The notes under the pieces were generated by a model that was not told where the DNA came from, searched no databases, and was given only the letters and a program-made list of their open reading frames with translations. A program made the translations under genes and the position numbers. Of a stretch of DNA of 64,000 nucleotides, positions 7,273 to 15,295 are shown in pieces. Position 1 is the first letter of the stretch. Every line of letters starts with the position of its first letter. Source of the DNA: JAIBJN01 sp963784175 (lineage in GTDB: Bacteria > Actinomycetota > Thermoleophilia > Gaiellales > Gaiellaceae); contig CAWAQJ010000018.1 in NCBI GenBank assembly GCA_963784175.1, forward strand, positions 496,001 to 560,000. The letters are read 5' to 3'.

Positions 7273-8517
7273 CTAAGTCTTGTCGAATCGAGCGCGCGCG
7301 GCGGCGAGCGCGGTCGCCACGCCGCCCGGGCCGGGCGCGCCGCGGGCGGCCACGCTGTCCTCCGCGTCGTGCGGAGGCTCGAGCCGTCCCTCCCGCACGG
7401 CCTCGGCGACCTCCTCGTAGGCGTCCCGGAACGGAACGCCGGTGCGCACCAACCCCTCGGCCGTGTCCGTGGCGAGCAGGGCCGGATCGGAGACGGCCTC
7501 GGCGGCGCGCTCGTGGTCGATCTCCAGGCCGTCGACGAGCACCGACAGCGCCCCCAGGGCGCCGCGGACGTCGCGCCGCGCGGCGAAGACGGGCGGCTTG
7601 TCCTCCTGGAGGTCGCGGTTGTACGCGAGCGGAAGGCCCTTGACGACGGCGAGGAGCCCGGTGAGGCGGCCGACTGCGGTGCCGGCCTTGCCGCGGACGA
7701 GCTCGGCCACGTCGGGGTTGAGCTTCTGGGGCATCATCGACGACCCCGTCGCCGCGGACTCGGGCAGCGTGACGAGGCCGAACTCGGCCGTGCACCAGAG
7801 CACGATCTCCTCGCCGATCCGGGAGAGGTGCCCGAGCAGGACGGCGCACGCGTACAGGTAGTCGAGCGCGAAGTCCCGGTCCGCGACTGCGTCCAGCGAG
7901 TTGGCGGCCTGCGGGCCGGGAGGCGCCGCGAGCGGCAGAGTCGAGCCGGCGAGCGCGCCCGCGCCGAGCGGGCTCGGCTCCGCCTGCTCTTCGGCGTGGG
8001 CGAAGCGGACGAGGTCGCGCTCGAGCATCTCCGTCCAGGCGAGGAGGTGGTGCCCGAGCGTGACCGGCTGTGCCCGCTGCAGATGGGTGTAGCCGGGGAA
8101 GAGCGTGTCGGCTTCGCGCTCGGCGAGCCCCAGGATGACGTCCGCGAGGTCGGCGATCCCCTCCCGCGCCTCGGCGCATGCGTCGGCGACGTAGAGGCGG
8201 AACGCGGCCGCGACCTGGTCGTTCCGCGAACGCCCGGCGTGCACCTTGCGGCCGACCGGGCCGAGCAGACGCTCGAGCGTCGAGTGGATGTCCTCGTCCC
8301 CGGCGACGAAGTCGGGCCCCTCCTCGCGGACGGCGGCCAGCCGGGCGTCGACCTCCCGCAGCTCGGAGTCGGAGAGGAACCCCGCGTCGTGCAGCCGATG
8401 GGCGTGCACGAGCGTCGCCTCGCAGTCGTACGGGAGGAGCTCGGCGTCGTCGGCGCGGAGGAACTCCTCCACCTCGGGCGCGAGCGCAGCCTCGACGCGT
8501 GCGGCCCAGAGGGTCAG
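7273..8517 (-). CDS. argH: argininosuccinate lyase, CTG start
   Basis: Splits argininosuccinate into arginine and fumarate. The family start LWAARVE, HAGRSRNDQVA and the signature GSSMMPQKLNPD are all present. The conserved LW motif lies at residues 3-4 only if translation begins at CTG 8517. That CTG overlaps the argG stop as CTGA and has AAAGGAG 7 nt upstream, while the next in-frame GTG would remove the motif. At 414 aa the protein is some 40-50 residues shorter than most ArgH, the loss being at the C-terminus. The arginine operon order is C-J-B-D-R-G-H. Confidence 0.88.
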   Translation of the reverse strand: MTLWAARVEAALAPEVEEFLRADDAELLPYDCEATLVHAHRLHDAGFLSDSELREVDARLAAVREEGPDFVAGDEDIHSTLERLLGPVGRKVHAGRSRNDQVAAAFRLYVADACAEAREGIADLADVILGLAEREADTLFPGYTHLQRAQPVTLGHHLLAWTEMLERDLVRFAHAEEQAEPSPLGAGALAGSTLPLAAPPGPQAANSLDAVADRDFALDYLYACAVLLGHLSRIGEEIVLWCTAEFGLVTLPESAATGSSMMPQKLNPDVAELVRGKAGTAVGRLTGLLAVVKGLPLAYNRDLQEDKPPVFAARRDVRGALGALSVLVDGLEIDHERAAEAVSDPALLATDTAEGLVRTGVPFRDAYEEVAEAVREGRLEPPHDAEDSVAARGAPGPGGVATALAAARARFDKT

Positions 8518-9819
8518 ACCGGAGCTCCTTTCCGCGCGCGGGCGGCAGCCAGCTCGGCTTCCAGCGCCGCGATCTGCACGTACCCCTCGGCCGCCGCATG
8601 CGGGAATGTCTCGTCGGCCCCGTACGAAGCCAGCGTCTTGGCGTAGAGCGCCTGGGGCGAGCGCCGGCCGGTCACAACCGCCGTCGCGGGCCGAAGCTCG
8701 ATCCTGACCTCGCCTTCGACGAAATCCTGCGTCGCGTCGACGAATGCGTCGATCGCCTCGCGGAGCGGGCTGAACCAGTGCCCCTCGTAGACGAGAGTCG
8801 CCCAGCGGTCCTCGAGCCGTCGCTTCTCCTGGAGCTCCGCCCGCGTGAGGACGAGGTCCTCGAGCGCGCGGTGCGCCTCGATCAGGACGAGGGCGGCGGG
8901 CGCCTCGTACACCTCGCGGCTCTTGATGCCCACCGCACGGTTCTCGATCATGTCGATCCTGCCGATGCCGTACGCGCCGGCACGCTCGTTCAGCTCGGCG
9001 ACGAGGTCGACGAGGCCGAGCGTCTTCGCCGTCGAGCGCGACGGGGAGGCCCTCGGCGAAGCCGATCAGCACCTCCGACGGCCCGGGCGCGTCGTCGGGC
9101 GAGCTCGTCAGCACGTAGGCGTCCTCGGGCGGCGCCGTCCACGGGTCCTCGAGGATCCCGGCTTCGATCGAGCGGCCGAGCAGGTTGGCATCGATCGAGT
9201 ACGGCGAGGCCGAGGTCTGGGCCACAGGGATGCGGCGGGCCAGCGCGTAGGCGATCTCGTCCTCGCGCGCCCAGACGCGGTCCCGGAGGGGCGCGATCAC
9301 CCGCACGCCGGGGTAGTTCGCCCGCAGCGCGATCTCGAAGCGCAGCTGGTCGTTCCCCTTGCCGGTGCACCCGTGGACGACCGCGTCCGCGTTCACGTCG
9401 AGCGCGACCGAGGCGACCGCCTCGGCGATCACCGGCCGCGAGAGCGCGGAGATGAGCGGGTACTTCCCCTCGTAGAGCGCGTTGGCCTTGAGCGCCTTGG
9501 CCACCTGCTCGTCCGCGAACTCCTCGCGCAGCTCGGCGACGACGATGTCGTCCGCGCCTGCCGCGCGGGCGCGCGCGAGCGCCGGCTCGAGCTCGACGTC
9601 CTGGCCGACGTCGACGAGCACGGCCACGACCTCGTCGAAGCCGTAGTCCTCCTTGAGCCAGGCGATGGCGCAGCTGGTGTCGAGCCCGCCGCTGAAGGCG
9701 AGGACCGCGGTCTCCGGCCGATGAGGGGGAGGGTGTCCGGGAGGTTCCTTCACTGCATCAAAGAAGGGGGCTGTGGGCGAATCCCCCACGTGAGCGAGCC
9801 GGAGGCGAGCGACCGTCAT
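8514..9819 (-). CDS. argG: argininosuccinate synthase, interrupted by one frameshift
   Basis: ATP-dependent joining of citrulline and aspartate. The N-terminal part (9819 to about 9030) has the P-loop LAFSGGLDTSCA and GCTGKGNDQ. The rest, including MIENRAVGIKSREVYE and the C-terminus, is in another frame ending at 8514. Removing one base near 9025 (for example one A of the coding-strand GAAGA) restores a continuous protein through LDGETLGLVDLV. Nothing else is damaged, so a sequencing error is likelier than a pseudogene. The ATG at 9819 overlaps the argR stop as ATGA and has GGAAGG upstream. The first 35 residues before the P-loop are longer than usual, so a later GTG is possible. Confidence 0.85.
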
Positions 9820-10283
9820 GCCGCGCCTTCCATTGCGTATGCGCGCAGCTCGTCGGCAAGGGCCGCGCCGGAGACGCCCTCGCGGGCGACGACGATGATC
9901 GTGTTGTCCCCGGCGACCGTTCCGATCGCGTCCGTCAGCCCCGATGCGTCGATCGCGTCTGCCAGCGGCGCGGCATATCCGCGCGGCGTGAGCACGACGA
10001 GGATGTTGGCGCTGGCCTGGAAATCGAGCGCCCAGCGTCGGAGCGCCGCGCCGAGGGCGCGCAGGCCGTCGGCGTCCGGAGCATCCGGCGGCGCGTAGGC
10101 CAGCTGGCCGCTCCCGGTGCGCACCTTGCGCAAGCCGAGCTCGTGGACGTCCCGGGAGACCGTCGTCTGCACGACCTCGTGGCCGGCAGCGCGGAGGGCG
10201 TCCACGAGCTCGCTCTGCGTCGAGATCTCACGCTCGCGGACGAGGCGCAGGATGGCGCCCTGGCGACGTGTCTTGTCGGTCAT
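9816..10283 (-). CDS. argR: arginine repressor
   Basis: Arginine-sensing transcription factor, 155 aa. The N-terminal winged helix includes STQSELVDALRAAGHEVVQTTVSRDVHELGL. The C-terminal oligomerisation and arginine-binding domain includes TIAGDN-like GTVAGDNTIIVV, with the acidic pair that holds arginine. The gene lies inside the operon it presumably controls, coupled to argD and argG by ATGA overlaps. Its likely targets are the tandem boxes at 14219-14250 between argC and carA. Confidence 0.93.
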   Translation of the reverse strand: MTDKTRRQGAILRLVREREISTQSELVDALRAAGHEVVQTTVSRDVHELGLRKVRTGSGQLAYAPPDAPDADGLRALGAALRRWALDFQASANILVVLTPRGYAAPLADAIDASGLTDAIGTVAGDNTIIVVAREGVSGAALADELRAYAMEGAA

Positions 10284-11416
10284 GCAAGCACCTCCGTGAG
10301 AATGTCGAGGGCCTCGTCGACGTCGCCGCGGTCGATCACGAGCGGCGGCGTCAGCCGAAGTACACGCTCGCCGGCGGACGTCACGAGCAGCCCGCGCTCG
10401 AGGCACTCCGCGACCACGGGAGCCGCCGGGCGATCGAGCTCGGCGCCGATCAAGAGGCCGGCGCCGCGCACGTCCTCTACCGCCGGGATGCGGGCGAGGC
10501 CCGTCCGCAGCTCGGCGCCGACGTCGCGCACGCGGGCGAGCAGGTCGTCGTCGACGGCGTCGCAGACGGCGCACGCGGCCGCGCAGGCGACCGGGTTGCC
10601 GCCGAAGGTCGAGGCGTGGTCGCCGGGCTCGAACCCGCCCACTGCCTCCTCGGCCACGAGCAGGCAGCCGAGCGGAAGCCCGTTGGCGAGGCCCTTGGCG
10701 AGCGTGACCATGTCTGGACGGACGCCGCTCTGCTCGAAGGCGAAGAACGTGCCTGTCCTCCCCACGCCGGTCTGGATCTCGTCCAGGCAGAGGAGCGCGC
10801 CCGCGCGGGCGGCGACCTCCGCGGCCGCCTGGATGAACTCCGGGGTCAGCGGAACGACCCCGCCCTCCCCGAGCACGGGCTCGAGGAGGACGAGGCCTGT
10901 GTCGTGGTCGACACCCGCCCCCAGGGACTCGGCGTCATTCGGCCGCGCGAAGCGAACCGGCCCGGGGAGCGGCTCGAAGGCCGCTCGCTTCCCTGGCTGC
11001 CCGGTGACGCCGAGGGCGCCGAGCGTACGCCCGTGGAAGGAGCCCTCGAGCGCGAGCACGGCGTGCCTGCCTGTCGCCTTGCGCGCGTACTTGAGGGCGG
11101 CCTCCACCGACTCGGCGCCGGAGTTGCAGAAGAAGGCCTCCGCGCCGCCGAACCGCTCCGAGAGCCGCTCGGCGAGCCTGGACATGGGCTGCGTCCAGTA
11201 GAGGTTGGAGACGTGCCAGAGCCGCTCGAGCTGGTCACGGGCGGCCGCGGTCACGGCGGGGTGGCCGTGGCCGAGCCCGACGACGGCGATGCCGGCGGCG
11301 AAGTCGAGGTAGGTGCGACCGTCGTCCGCGACGAGCCAGGCGCCGACGCCCTCGACGAACGTGACGTCGAGCCTGGCGTACGTCGGCAGCACGGCCGGGT
11401 GGGCGGTGCGACTCAC
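10280..11416 (-). CDS. argD: acetylornithine aminotransferase
   Basis: PLP-dependent transaminase of the arginine pathway, 378 aa. It converts N-acetylglutamate semialdehyde to N-acetylornithine with glutamate as donor. The fold-type I landmarks are present: NSGAESVEAALK, the cofactor aspartate in CLDEIQTGVGRTG, and the PLP lysine in VTLAKGLANGLPLG, followed by HASTFGGNPVACAA. The GTG start overlaps the argB stop as GTGA, and the stop overlaps argR as ATGA. Such enzymes often also serve as succinyl-diaminopimelate transaminase, which would fit the downstream lysA, but that is inference. Confidence 0.92.
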   Translation of the reverse strand: MSRTAHPAVLPTYARLDVTFVEGVGAWLVADDGRTYLDFAAGIAVVGLGHGHPAVTAAARDQLERLWHVSNLYWTQPMSRLAERLSERFGGAEAFFCNSGAESVEAALKYARKATGRHAVLALEGSFHGRTLGALGVTGQPGKRAAFEPLPGPVRFARPNDAESLGAGVDHDTGLVLLEPVLGEGGVVPLTPEFIQAAAEVAARAGALLCLDEIQTGVGRTGTFFAFEQSGVRPDMVTLAKGLANGLPLGCLLVAEEAVGGFEPGDHASTFGGNPVACAAACAVCDAVDDDLLARVRDVGAELRTGLARIPAVEDVRGAGLLIGAELDRPAAPVVAECLERGLLVTSAGERVLRLTPPLVIDRGDVDEALDILTEVLA

Positions 11417-12081
11417 GGCAGCACCACGGTCTCGCCGATCTCCGCGTGGAGTCCCGAGCGCGCGGCGCGCACTGCGGCGCGCAGCTTCGGGACGATGCCG
11501 CCCTCGAAGGAGCCGTCGTCGAGCAGGCGGTCGGCCTCGTCGGCCCCGATCGAGGAGAGGAGGGATCCCTCGACGAGAACGCCGGGGACATCGGTGAGGA
11601 ACAGAAGCCGCTGAGCGCCCAGGCCGACTGCAAGCGCCCACGCAGCCTCGTCGGCGTTCACGTTCAGCGGTCCCCGCGCCAGGGGCGCGATCACCGGTGT
11701 CCGACCCGCCGCAAGCGCGTCCACGACCGCCGCAGGGCGGGCGAGGAGCGGCTCGCCGACGAGACCGAGCTCGGGTACAGGTGTCGCCCGGAGGCCGATC
11801 TCGTCGCCCATGAAGCCGACGGCACCGGGGCCGAGCGCGTCGCAAAGCTGGGCGTTCACGCGCGCGAAGGACTCGCGTACGACCGCCAGCGCGGCCGGGC
11901 CGGTCACGCGGCGGCCGCCGACGAAGGAGACGGGCAAGCCGAGGCGGTCCATCTCGGACGAGATCTGCGGGCCGGCGCCGTGCACGACGCACACGCCGTC
12001 CCAGCCGGCGCCGAGCCTCTCGATCGCTGCGGCCGAGGCGTGCGCCACGCCGCCTCCGCATTTCACGACGAGGAGCCTCAC
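11413..12081 (-). CDS. argB: acetylglutamate kinase, short form
   Basis: Phosphorylates N-acetylglutamate, second step of arginine synthesis. The amino-acid-kinase motifs are clear: VVKCGGG at the N-terminus, VVHGAGPQIS, NVNADEAAWALA and FLTDVPGVL. At 222 aa it is well below the 250-300 aa usual for the family. It lacks the N-terminal helix that links subunits into arginine-sensitive hexamers, so it may be insensitive to arginine. The start is fixed by the GTGA overlap with the argJ stop, so no longer N-terminus is possible. Stop and argD start also overlap. Confidence 0.88.
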   Translation of the reverse strand: MRLLVVKCGGGVAHASAAAIERLGAGWDGVCVVHGAGPQISSEMDRLGLPVSFVGGRRVTGPAALAVVRESFARVNAQLCDALGPGAVGFMGDEIGLRATPVPELGLVGEPLLARPAAVVDALAAGRTPVIAPLARGPLNVNADEAAWALAVGLGAQRLLFLTDVPGVLVEGSLLSSIGADEADRLLDDGSFEGGIVPKLRAAVRAARSGLHAEIGETVVLP

Positions 12082-13229
12082 GTCGTGTACTCCGCGTTGA
12101 GCCGGACGTAGTCGTAGGTGAGATCGGAGGCGAGATAGGACGCCGAGCCCGCGCCCATGCGCAGGTCGAGCTCGATGTCGAGCGAGGCGCCGCCGAGGGT
12201 CGCGTCCTCCCCGAGCGGGATGCCGTCGAAGACCGTCGTCCCGTTGAGCGCCAGCCGCACCCGGTTGGTCTCGAGCTGGGCGAAGCCGCCGTTGAAGGGT
12301 GCGGAGCCTGCCGCCGCAAGCACGCGGCCCCAGTTCGGGTCTCGCCCGAACGCCGCCGTCTTCACAAGCGGCGACGTGGCGACGCGGCGTGCGATCGCAT
12401 CGGCCTCCGGGTCGTCGACGGCGCCGGCGACACGGACCTCGATCAGAACCGTTCGGCCCTCCCCGTCCTCGACCACCTGGCGGGCCAGGCTTGCACAGAC
12501 CTCGTGCAGCGCCTCGGCGAAGGCCTCGTCGTCACGCGGTGCGCCTGAGACGCCGTTGGCGAGCAGGAGCACGGCGTCGTTCGTCGAGCACTCGCCGTCG
12601 ACCGAGATCCGGTTGAAGGACTGCTCGACCGCGGGGCGCAGGAACTCCTCGGCCTCACCCGGCTCGAGCGGATAGTCGGTCGTCACGACCGCGAGCATCG
12701 TCGCGAGCGCCGGGTGGATCATCCCCGAGCCTTTGGCCATTCCACCGACGGCGAACCCGCTCCGCTGCGCAACGGCCACCTTGGCCCGCGTGTCGGTTGT
12801 GAGGATCGCGTCGGCGGCGTCGGCGCCGCCGGCGGGCGAGAGCGCCGCGGCCGCGGAGCGCAGGCCATCGCGCACCTTCCCCAGCGGCAGGTGGACGCCG
12901 ATCACTCCGGTCGAGAGGACAAGCACCTCTTCCACGCGCAGGTCGAGGAGCCGCGCCGCCTCGGAGGCAGTGGCGATGGCGTCGATCTCGCCCCGGTCGC
13001 CGGTCGCCGCATTGGCGACGCCGGAGTTGATCACGACGGCCCGCGGGGCGGCGTTGGCCAGGTGCGCCTTCGAGATCTTGACCGGCGCGGCCTGGACGCG
13101 GTTCGTCGTGAACATCCCCGCGCCGACCGCCGGTGTGAGCGAGCGGACCAGCGCGAGGTCGCGGTGCGCGCGCCTGATCCCGCATTCGATGCCGCTGGCG
13201 ACGAAGCCCTTTGCCGCTGTAACGCTCAC
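12078..13229 (-). CDS. argJ: glutamate N-acetyltransferase / ornithine acetyltransferase
   Basis: Recycles the acetyl group from N-acetylornithine to glutamate, 383 aa. ArgJ proteins cut themselves at a conserved threonine, and the site is visible in KGSGMIHPALATMLA. The sequence FTTNRVQAAPV near the N-terminus and DGECSTND and GRDPNWGRVLAA later are family landmarks. With ArgJ present the pathway is the cyclic version. The GTG start overlaps the argC stop as GTGA. Whether the enzyme is bifunctional (also using acetyl-CoA) cannot be told from sequence. Confidence 0.93.
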   Translation of the reverse strand: MSVTAAKGFVASGIECGIRRAHRDLALVRSLTPAVGAGMFTTNRVQAAPVKISKAHLANAAPRAVVINSGVANAATGDRGEIDAIATASEAARLLDLRVEEVLVLSTGVIGVHLPLGKVRDGLRSAAAALSPAGGADAADAILTTDTRAKVAVAQRSGFAVGGMAKGSGMIHPALATMLAVVTTDYPLEPGEAEEFLRPAVEQSFNRISVDGECSTNDAVLLLANGVSGAPRDDEAFAEALHEVCASLARQVVEDGEGRTVLIEVRVAGAVDDPEADAIARRVATSPLVKTAAFGRDPNWGRVLAAAGSAPFNGGFAQLETNRVRLALNGTTVFDGIPLGEDATLGGASLDIELDLRMGAGSASYLASDLTYDYVRLNAEYTT

Positions 13230-14215
13230 ACCAAGACTCCAGGGAGCCGTAGGCCCTCGGACTGCGGCAGCCCGAGGGCGATGTTCGCGTTCTGGATCGC
13301 CTGCCCGGCGGCGCCCTTGCCGAGATTGTCGAGCGCGCAGATCACGATCGCGCGGCCTGTCGAGCGGTCGGTGAAGAGGCCGATCTCGGCGGCGTCGGTT
13401 CCCTGCACGCGCGCAAGCTCGGGCGCGACCCCGTCTGGAAGGACGGTGACCGCGTCGGAGCGGGCGTAGGCCTCCTCGAGCCGCTCCCGCAGGTCGTTCT
13501 CGACCGCGTGGGCGTAACAGGTGGCGACGAGGCCGCGGCGCACCGGCAGCAGGTGCGGGACGAAGCAGACCGGGAAGCCGAGCGCTTGCTCGATCTCGGC
13601 CGTGTGCTGGTGCCGTCCGACCCGGTACGGCGTCACGTTCTCGAGGACGTGGCCCGCATGCGACTCGGGCTTCAGGGCGCGCCCGGCGCCCGAGACGCCC
13701 GACTTCGCGTCGACGACGACGCTCTCCCGGTCGAGGGCCGGGACGAGCGGGAGCAGGGCGAGGAGCACGGCGGTCGCGTAGCAGCCGGGAGCGGCGACGA
13801 GCCGGCCGGTCGGCGGCAGGAGCTCCGGGAGCGCGTACTCCCAGTCCCCCAGGTCGTCGGGCCGGGGATGGACGAAGCCGTACCACGTGTCGTAGGCGAG
13901 CGGGTCACCCAGCCGGTGGCCGCCCGAGAGGTCGACGACGACGCCCTTCGCGGGCGGCTCGAGAGCGGCGGCGTCCTCGTGGCCGAGGCACACGAAGACG
14001 ATGTCGGCGCCGCTCGCAAGCGCCTCGTCGTTGGGCACGAATGCGGGCGCGTAGGCGGCGCCGTTCCGCGCCAGGCGCGGGTCGAGCGCGCTTGCAGGCT
14101 GGCCCGCCAGCGAATCGGAGCCGAGCGAGACCAGATCGAGCTCGGGGTGCGCGAGCACCCGGTCGAGCGTCTCCTGTCCGGAGTAGCCGGAGGCACCGAC
14201 GATCGCGGCAAGCAT
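13226..14215 (-). CDS. argC: N-acetyl-gamma-glutamyl-phosphate reductase
   Basis: NADPH-dependent reduction of acetylglutamyl phosphate, 329 aa, first gene of the arginine operon. The N-terminal Rossmann motif is IVGASGYSGQETL. The catalytic cysteine is in APGCYATAVLLAL, and HQHTAEIEQ and VPHLLPVRRG follow. The ATG at 14215 has no Shine-Dalgarno sequence. A -35 TTGCAT and -10 CATAAT sit just upstream with a 16-nt spacer, putting the transcription start at or near the ATG. Translation is therefore probably leaderless. Tandem ARG boxes overlap that promoter. Confidence 0.93.
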   Translation of the reverse strand: MLAAIVGASGYSGQETLDRVLAHPELDLVSLGSDSLAGQPASALDPRLARNGAAYAPAFVPNDEALASGADIVFVCLGHEDAAALEPPAKGVVVDLSGGHRLGDPLAYDTWYGFVHPRPDDLGDWEYALPELLPPTGRLVAAPGCYATAVLLALLPLVPALDRESVVVDAKSGVSGAGRALKPESHAGHVLENVTPYRVGRHQHTAEIEQALGFPVCFVPHLLPVRRGLVATCYAHAVENDLRERLEEAYARSDAVTVLPDGVAPELARVQGTDAAEIGLFTDRSTGRAIVICALDNLGKGAAGQAIQNANIALGLPQSEGLRLPGVLV

Positions 14216-14218
14216 GGT

Positions 14219-14251
14219 TGCGTATTATGCAGAACTATGCGTAAGATGCAA
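14219..14251. promoter_or_regulatory. tandem ARG boxes in divergent argC/carA promoter
   Basis: Two near-identical 13-mers, TGCGTATTATGCA (14219-14231) and TGCGTAAGATGCA (14238-14250), lie one above the other with 19-bp spacing. Each is an imperfect palindrome of the type bound by ArgR. Read on the reverse strand the segment contains TTGCAT (complement of 14246-14251), a 16-nt spacer and CATAAT (complement of 14224-14229), the argC promoter. Read forward, TATTAT (14223-14228) is a -10 for carA, 8 nt before ATG 14237. One repressor could thus shut both directions. ArgR is encoded in the argC operon. Confidence 0.7.
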
Positions 14252-15295
14252 GACAGGATGCACGCACACCTCGTCCTCGAGGACGGCACGGTCTTCAACG
14301 GGCGCTCCGTCGGCTCGCCGGGAGCGGCCGCGGGTGAGATCTGCTTCACGACGGCGATGGCCGGCTACCAGGAGGCCGTCACCGACCCGAGCTACGCGGG
14401 ACAGGTGCTTGCGTTCAGCTATCCGCTCGTCGGCAACTACGGGGTCGATCCCGGCCGGCGGGAGTCTTCGCGCGCCCAGACGCGCGGCGTCGTCATGCGC
14501 CGGGTCCGGCCGGCGTGGGCAGCCTGGCTGGCGGACGAAGGCGTGCCTGCGCTCGACGACGTCGACACGCGCGCGCTCGTCCGCCGAATCCGCACCGAGG
14601 GCGCTATGCGGTGCGCCCTCGGCACCGCGGAGCCCGAAGAGCTGCAGCGGCTCGCCCTTTCCGAGCCGCCCCTTGCCGGGCAGACGCTTGTCGCCGAGGC
14701 GGGGACGCCCGTGCCGTATCGCTTCGGCTCGGGTCCCCGGGTGGTCGTCCTCGACCTCGGCTGCAAGCGGTCCATCCTTCGCCGCCTCGCGGAGTCGGGG
14801 CTGGAGGCGGTCGTCGTCCCTTCGACGACGCCTGCGGACGAGATCCTCGCGCTCGACCCCGCGGCGGTGCTCGTCTCGAACGGCCCCGGCGACCCGACGG
14901 CAGCCTCCCCTCAGGTGGAGACGGTCGGCGAGCTGCTCGGCCGCGTCCAGCTCTTCGGCATCTGCCTGGGACACCAGCTCGTCGCCCTGGCACTCGGGAT
15001 GCGCACGTTCAAGCTGCCGTTCGGCCATCGCGGCTCCAACCACCCCGTGCGCGAGCGGGGGAGCAGCCGCGTGCTCGTGACGACGCAGAACCACGGCTAC
15101 GCCGTCGAGGCGTCGGACGCCGCCGAGGTGAGCCACCTCTCCCTCAACGACGCCACGGTCGAAGGGCTCGAGGGCGAGGACGTCACCACGCTGCAGTTCC
15201 ACCCGGAAGCCGCACCGGGGCCCCTGGACGCCCTTCCCTTCTTCGATCGCATCGCGGCTGCGTGCCGAAGCGCACCGATCTTCGCAGCATCCTGA
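14237..15295 (+). CDS. carA: carbamoyl-phosphate synthase small subunit
   Basis: Glutaminase subunit that feeds ammonia to CarB. The N-terminal domain starts HLVLEDGTVFNGRSVG. The class I amidotransferase domain has the nucleophile in FGICLGHQLVALA and the His-Glu pair in FHPEAAPGP. Three in-frame ATGs are possible (14237, 14246, 14258). The first is preferred because TATTAT lies 8 nt upstream, fitting a leaderless message; the family alignment alone would favour 14258. The 3' end overlaps carB by 34 nt. Divergence from argC and shared ARG boxes suggest arginine repression. Confidence 0.9.
   Translation: MRKMQDRMHAHLVLEDGTVFNGRSVGSPGAAAGEICFTTAMAGYQEAVTDPSYAGQVLAFSYPLVGNYGVDPGRRESSRAQTRGVVMRRVRPAWAAWLADEGVPALDDVDTRALVRRIRTEGAMRCALGTAEPEELQRLALSEPPLAGQTLVAEAGTPVPYRFGSGPRVVVLDLGCKRSILRRLAESGLEAVVVPSTTPADEILALDPAAVLVSNGPGDPTAASPQVETVGELLGRVQLFGICLGHQLVALALGMRTFKLPFGHRGSNHPVRERGSSRVLVTTQNHGYAVEASDAAEVSHLSLNDATVEGLEGEDVTTLQFHPEAAPGPLDALPFFDRIAAACRSAPIFAAS

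Noticed and set aside
5773..8646. A 957-codon open frame on the forward strand opposite the lysA/argH/argG genes
   Set aside because: It lies antisense to clear, conserved genes and has the low-complexity Arg/Gly/Val/Asp composition expected from GC-rich reverse complements. No domain is recognisable.
7273..9819. ArgG-ArgH fusion protein
   Set aside because: The frame is open only because of the extra base near 9025; the true argG C-terminus is intact in the other frame and argH has its own start with ribosome site.
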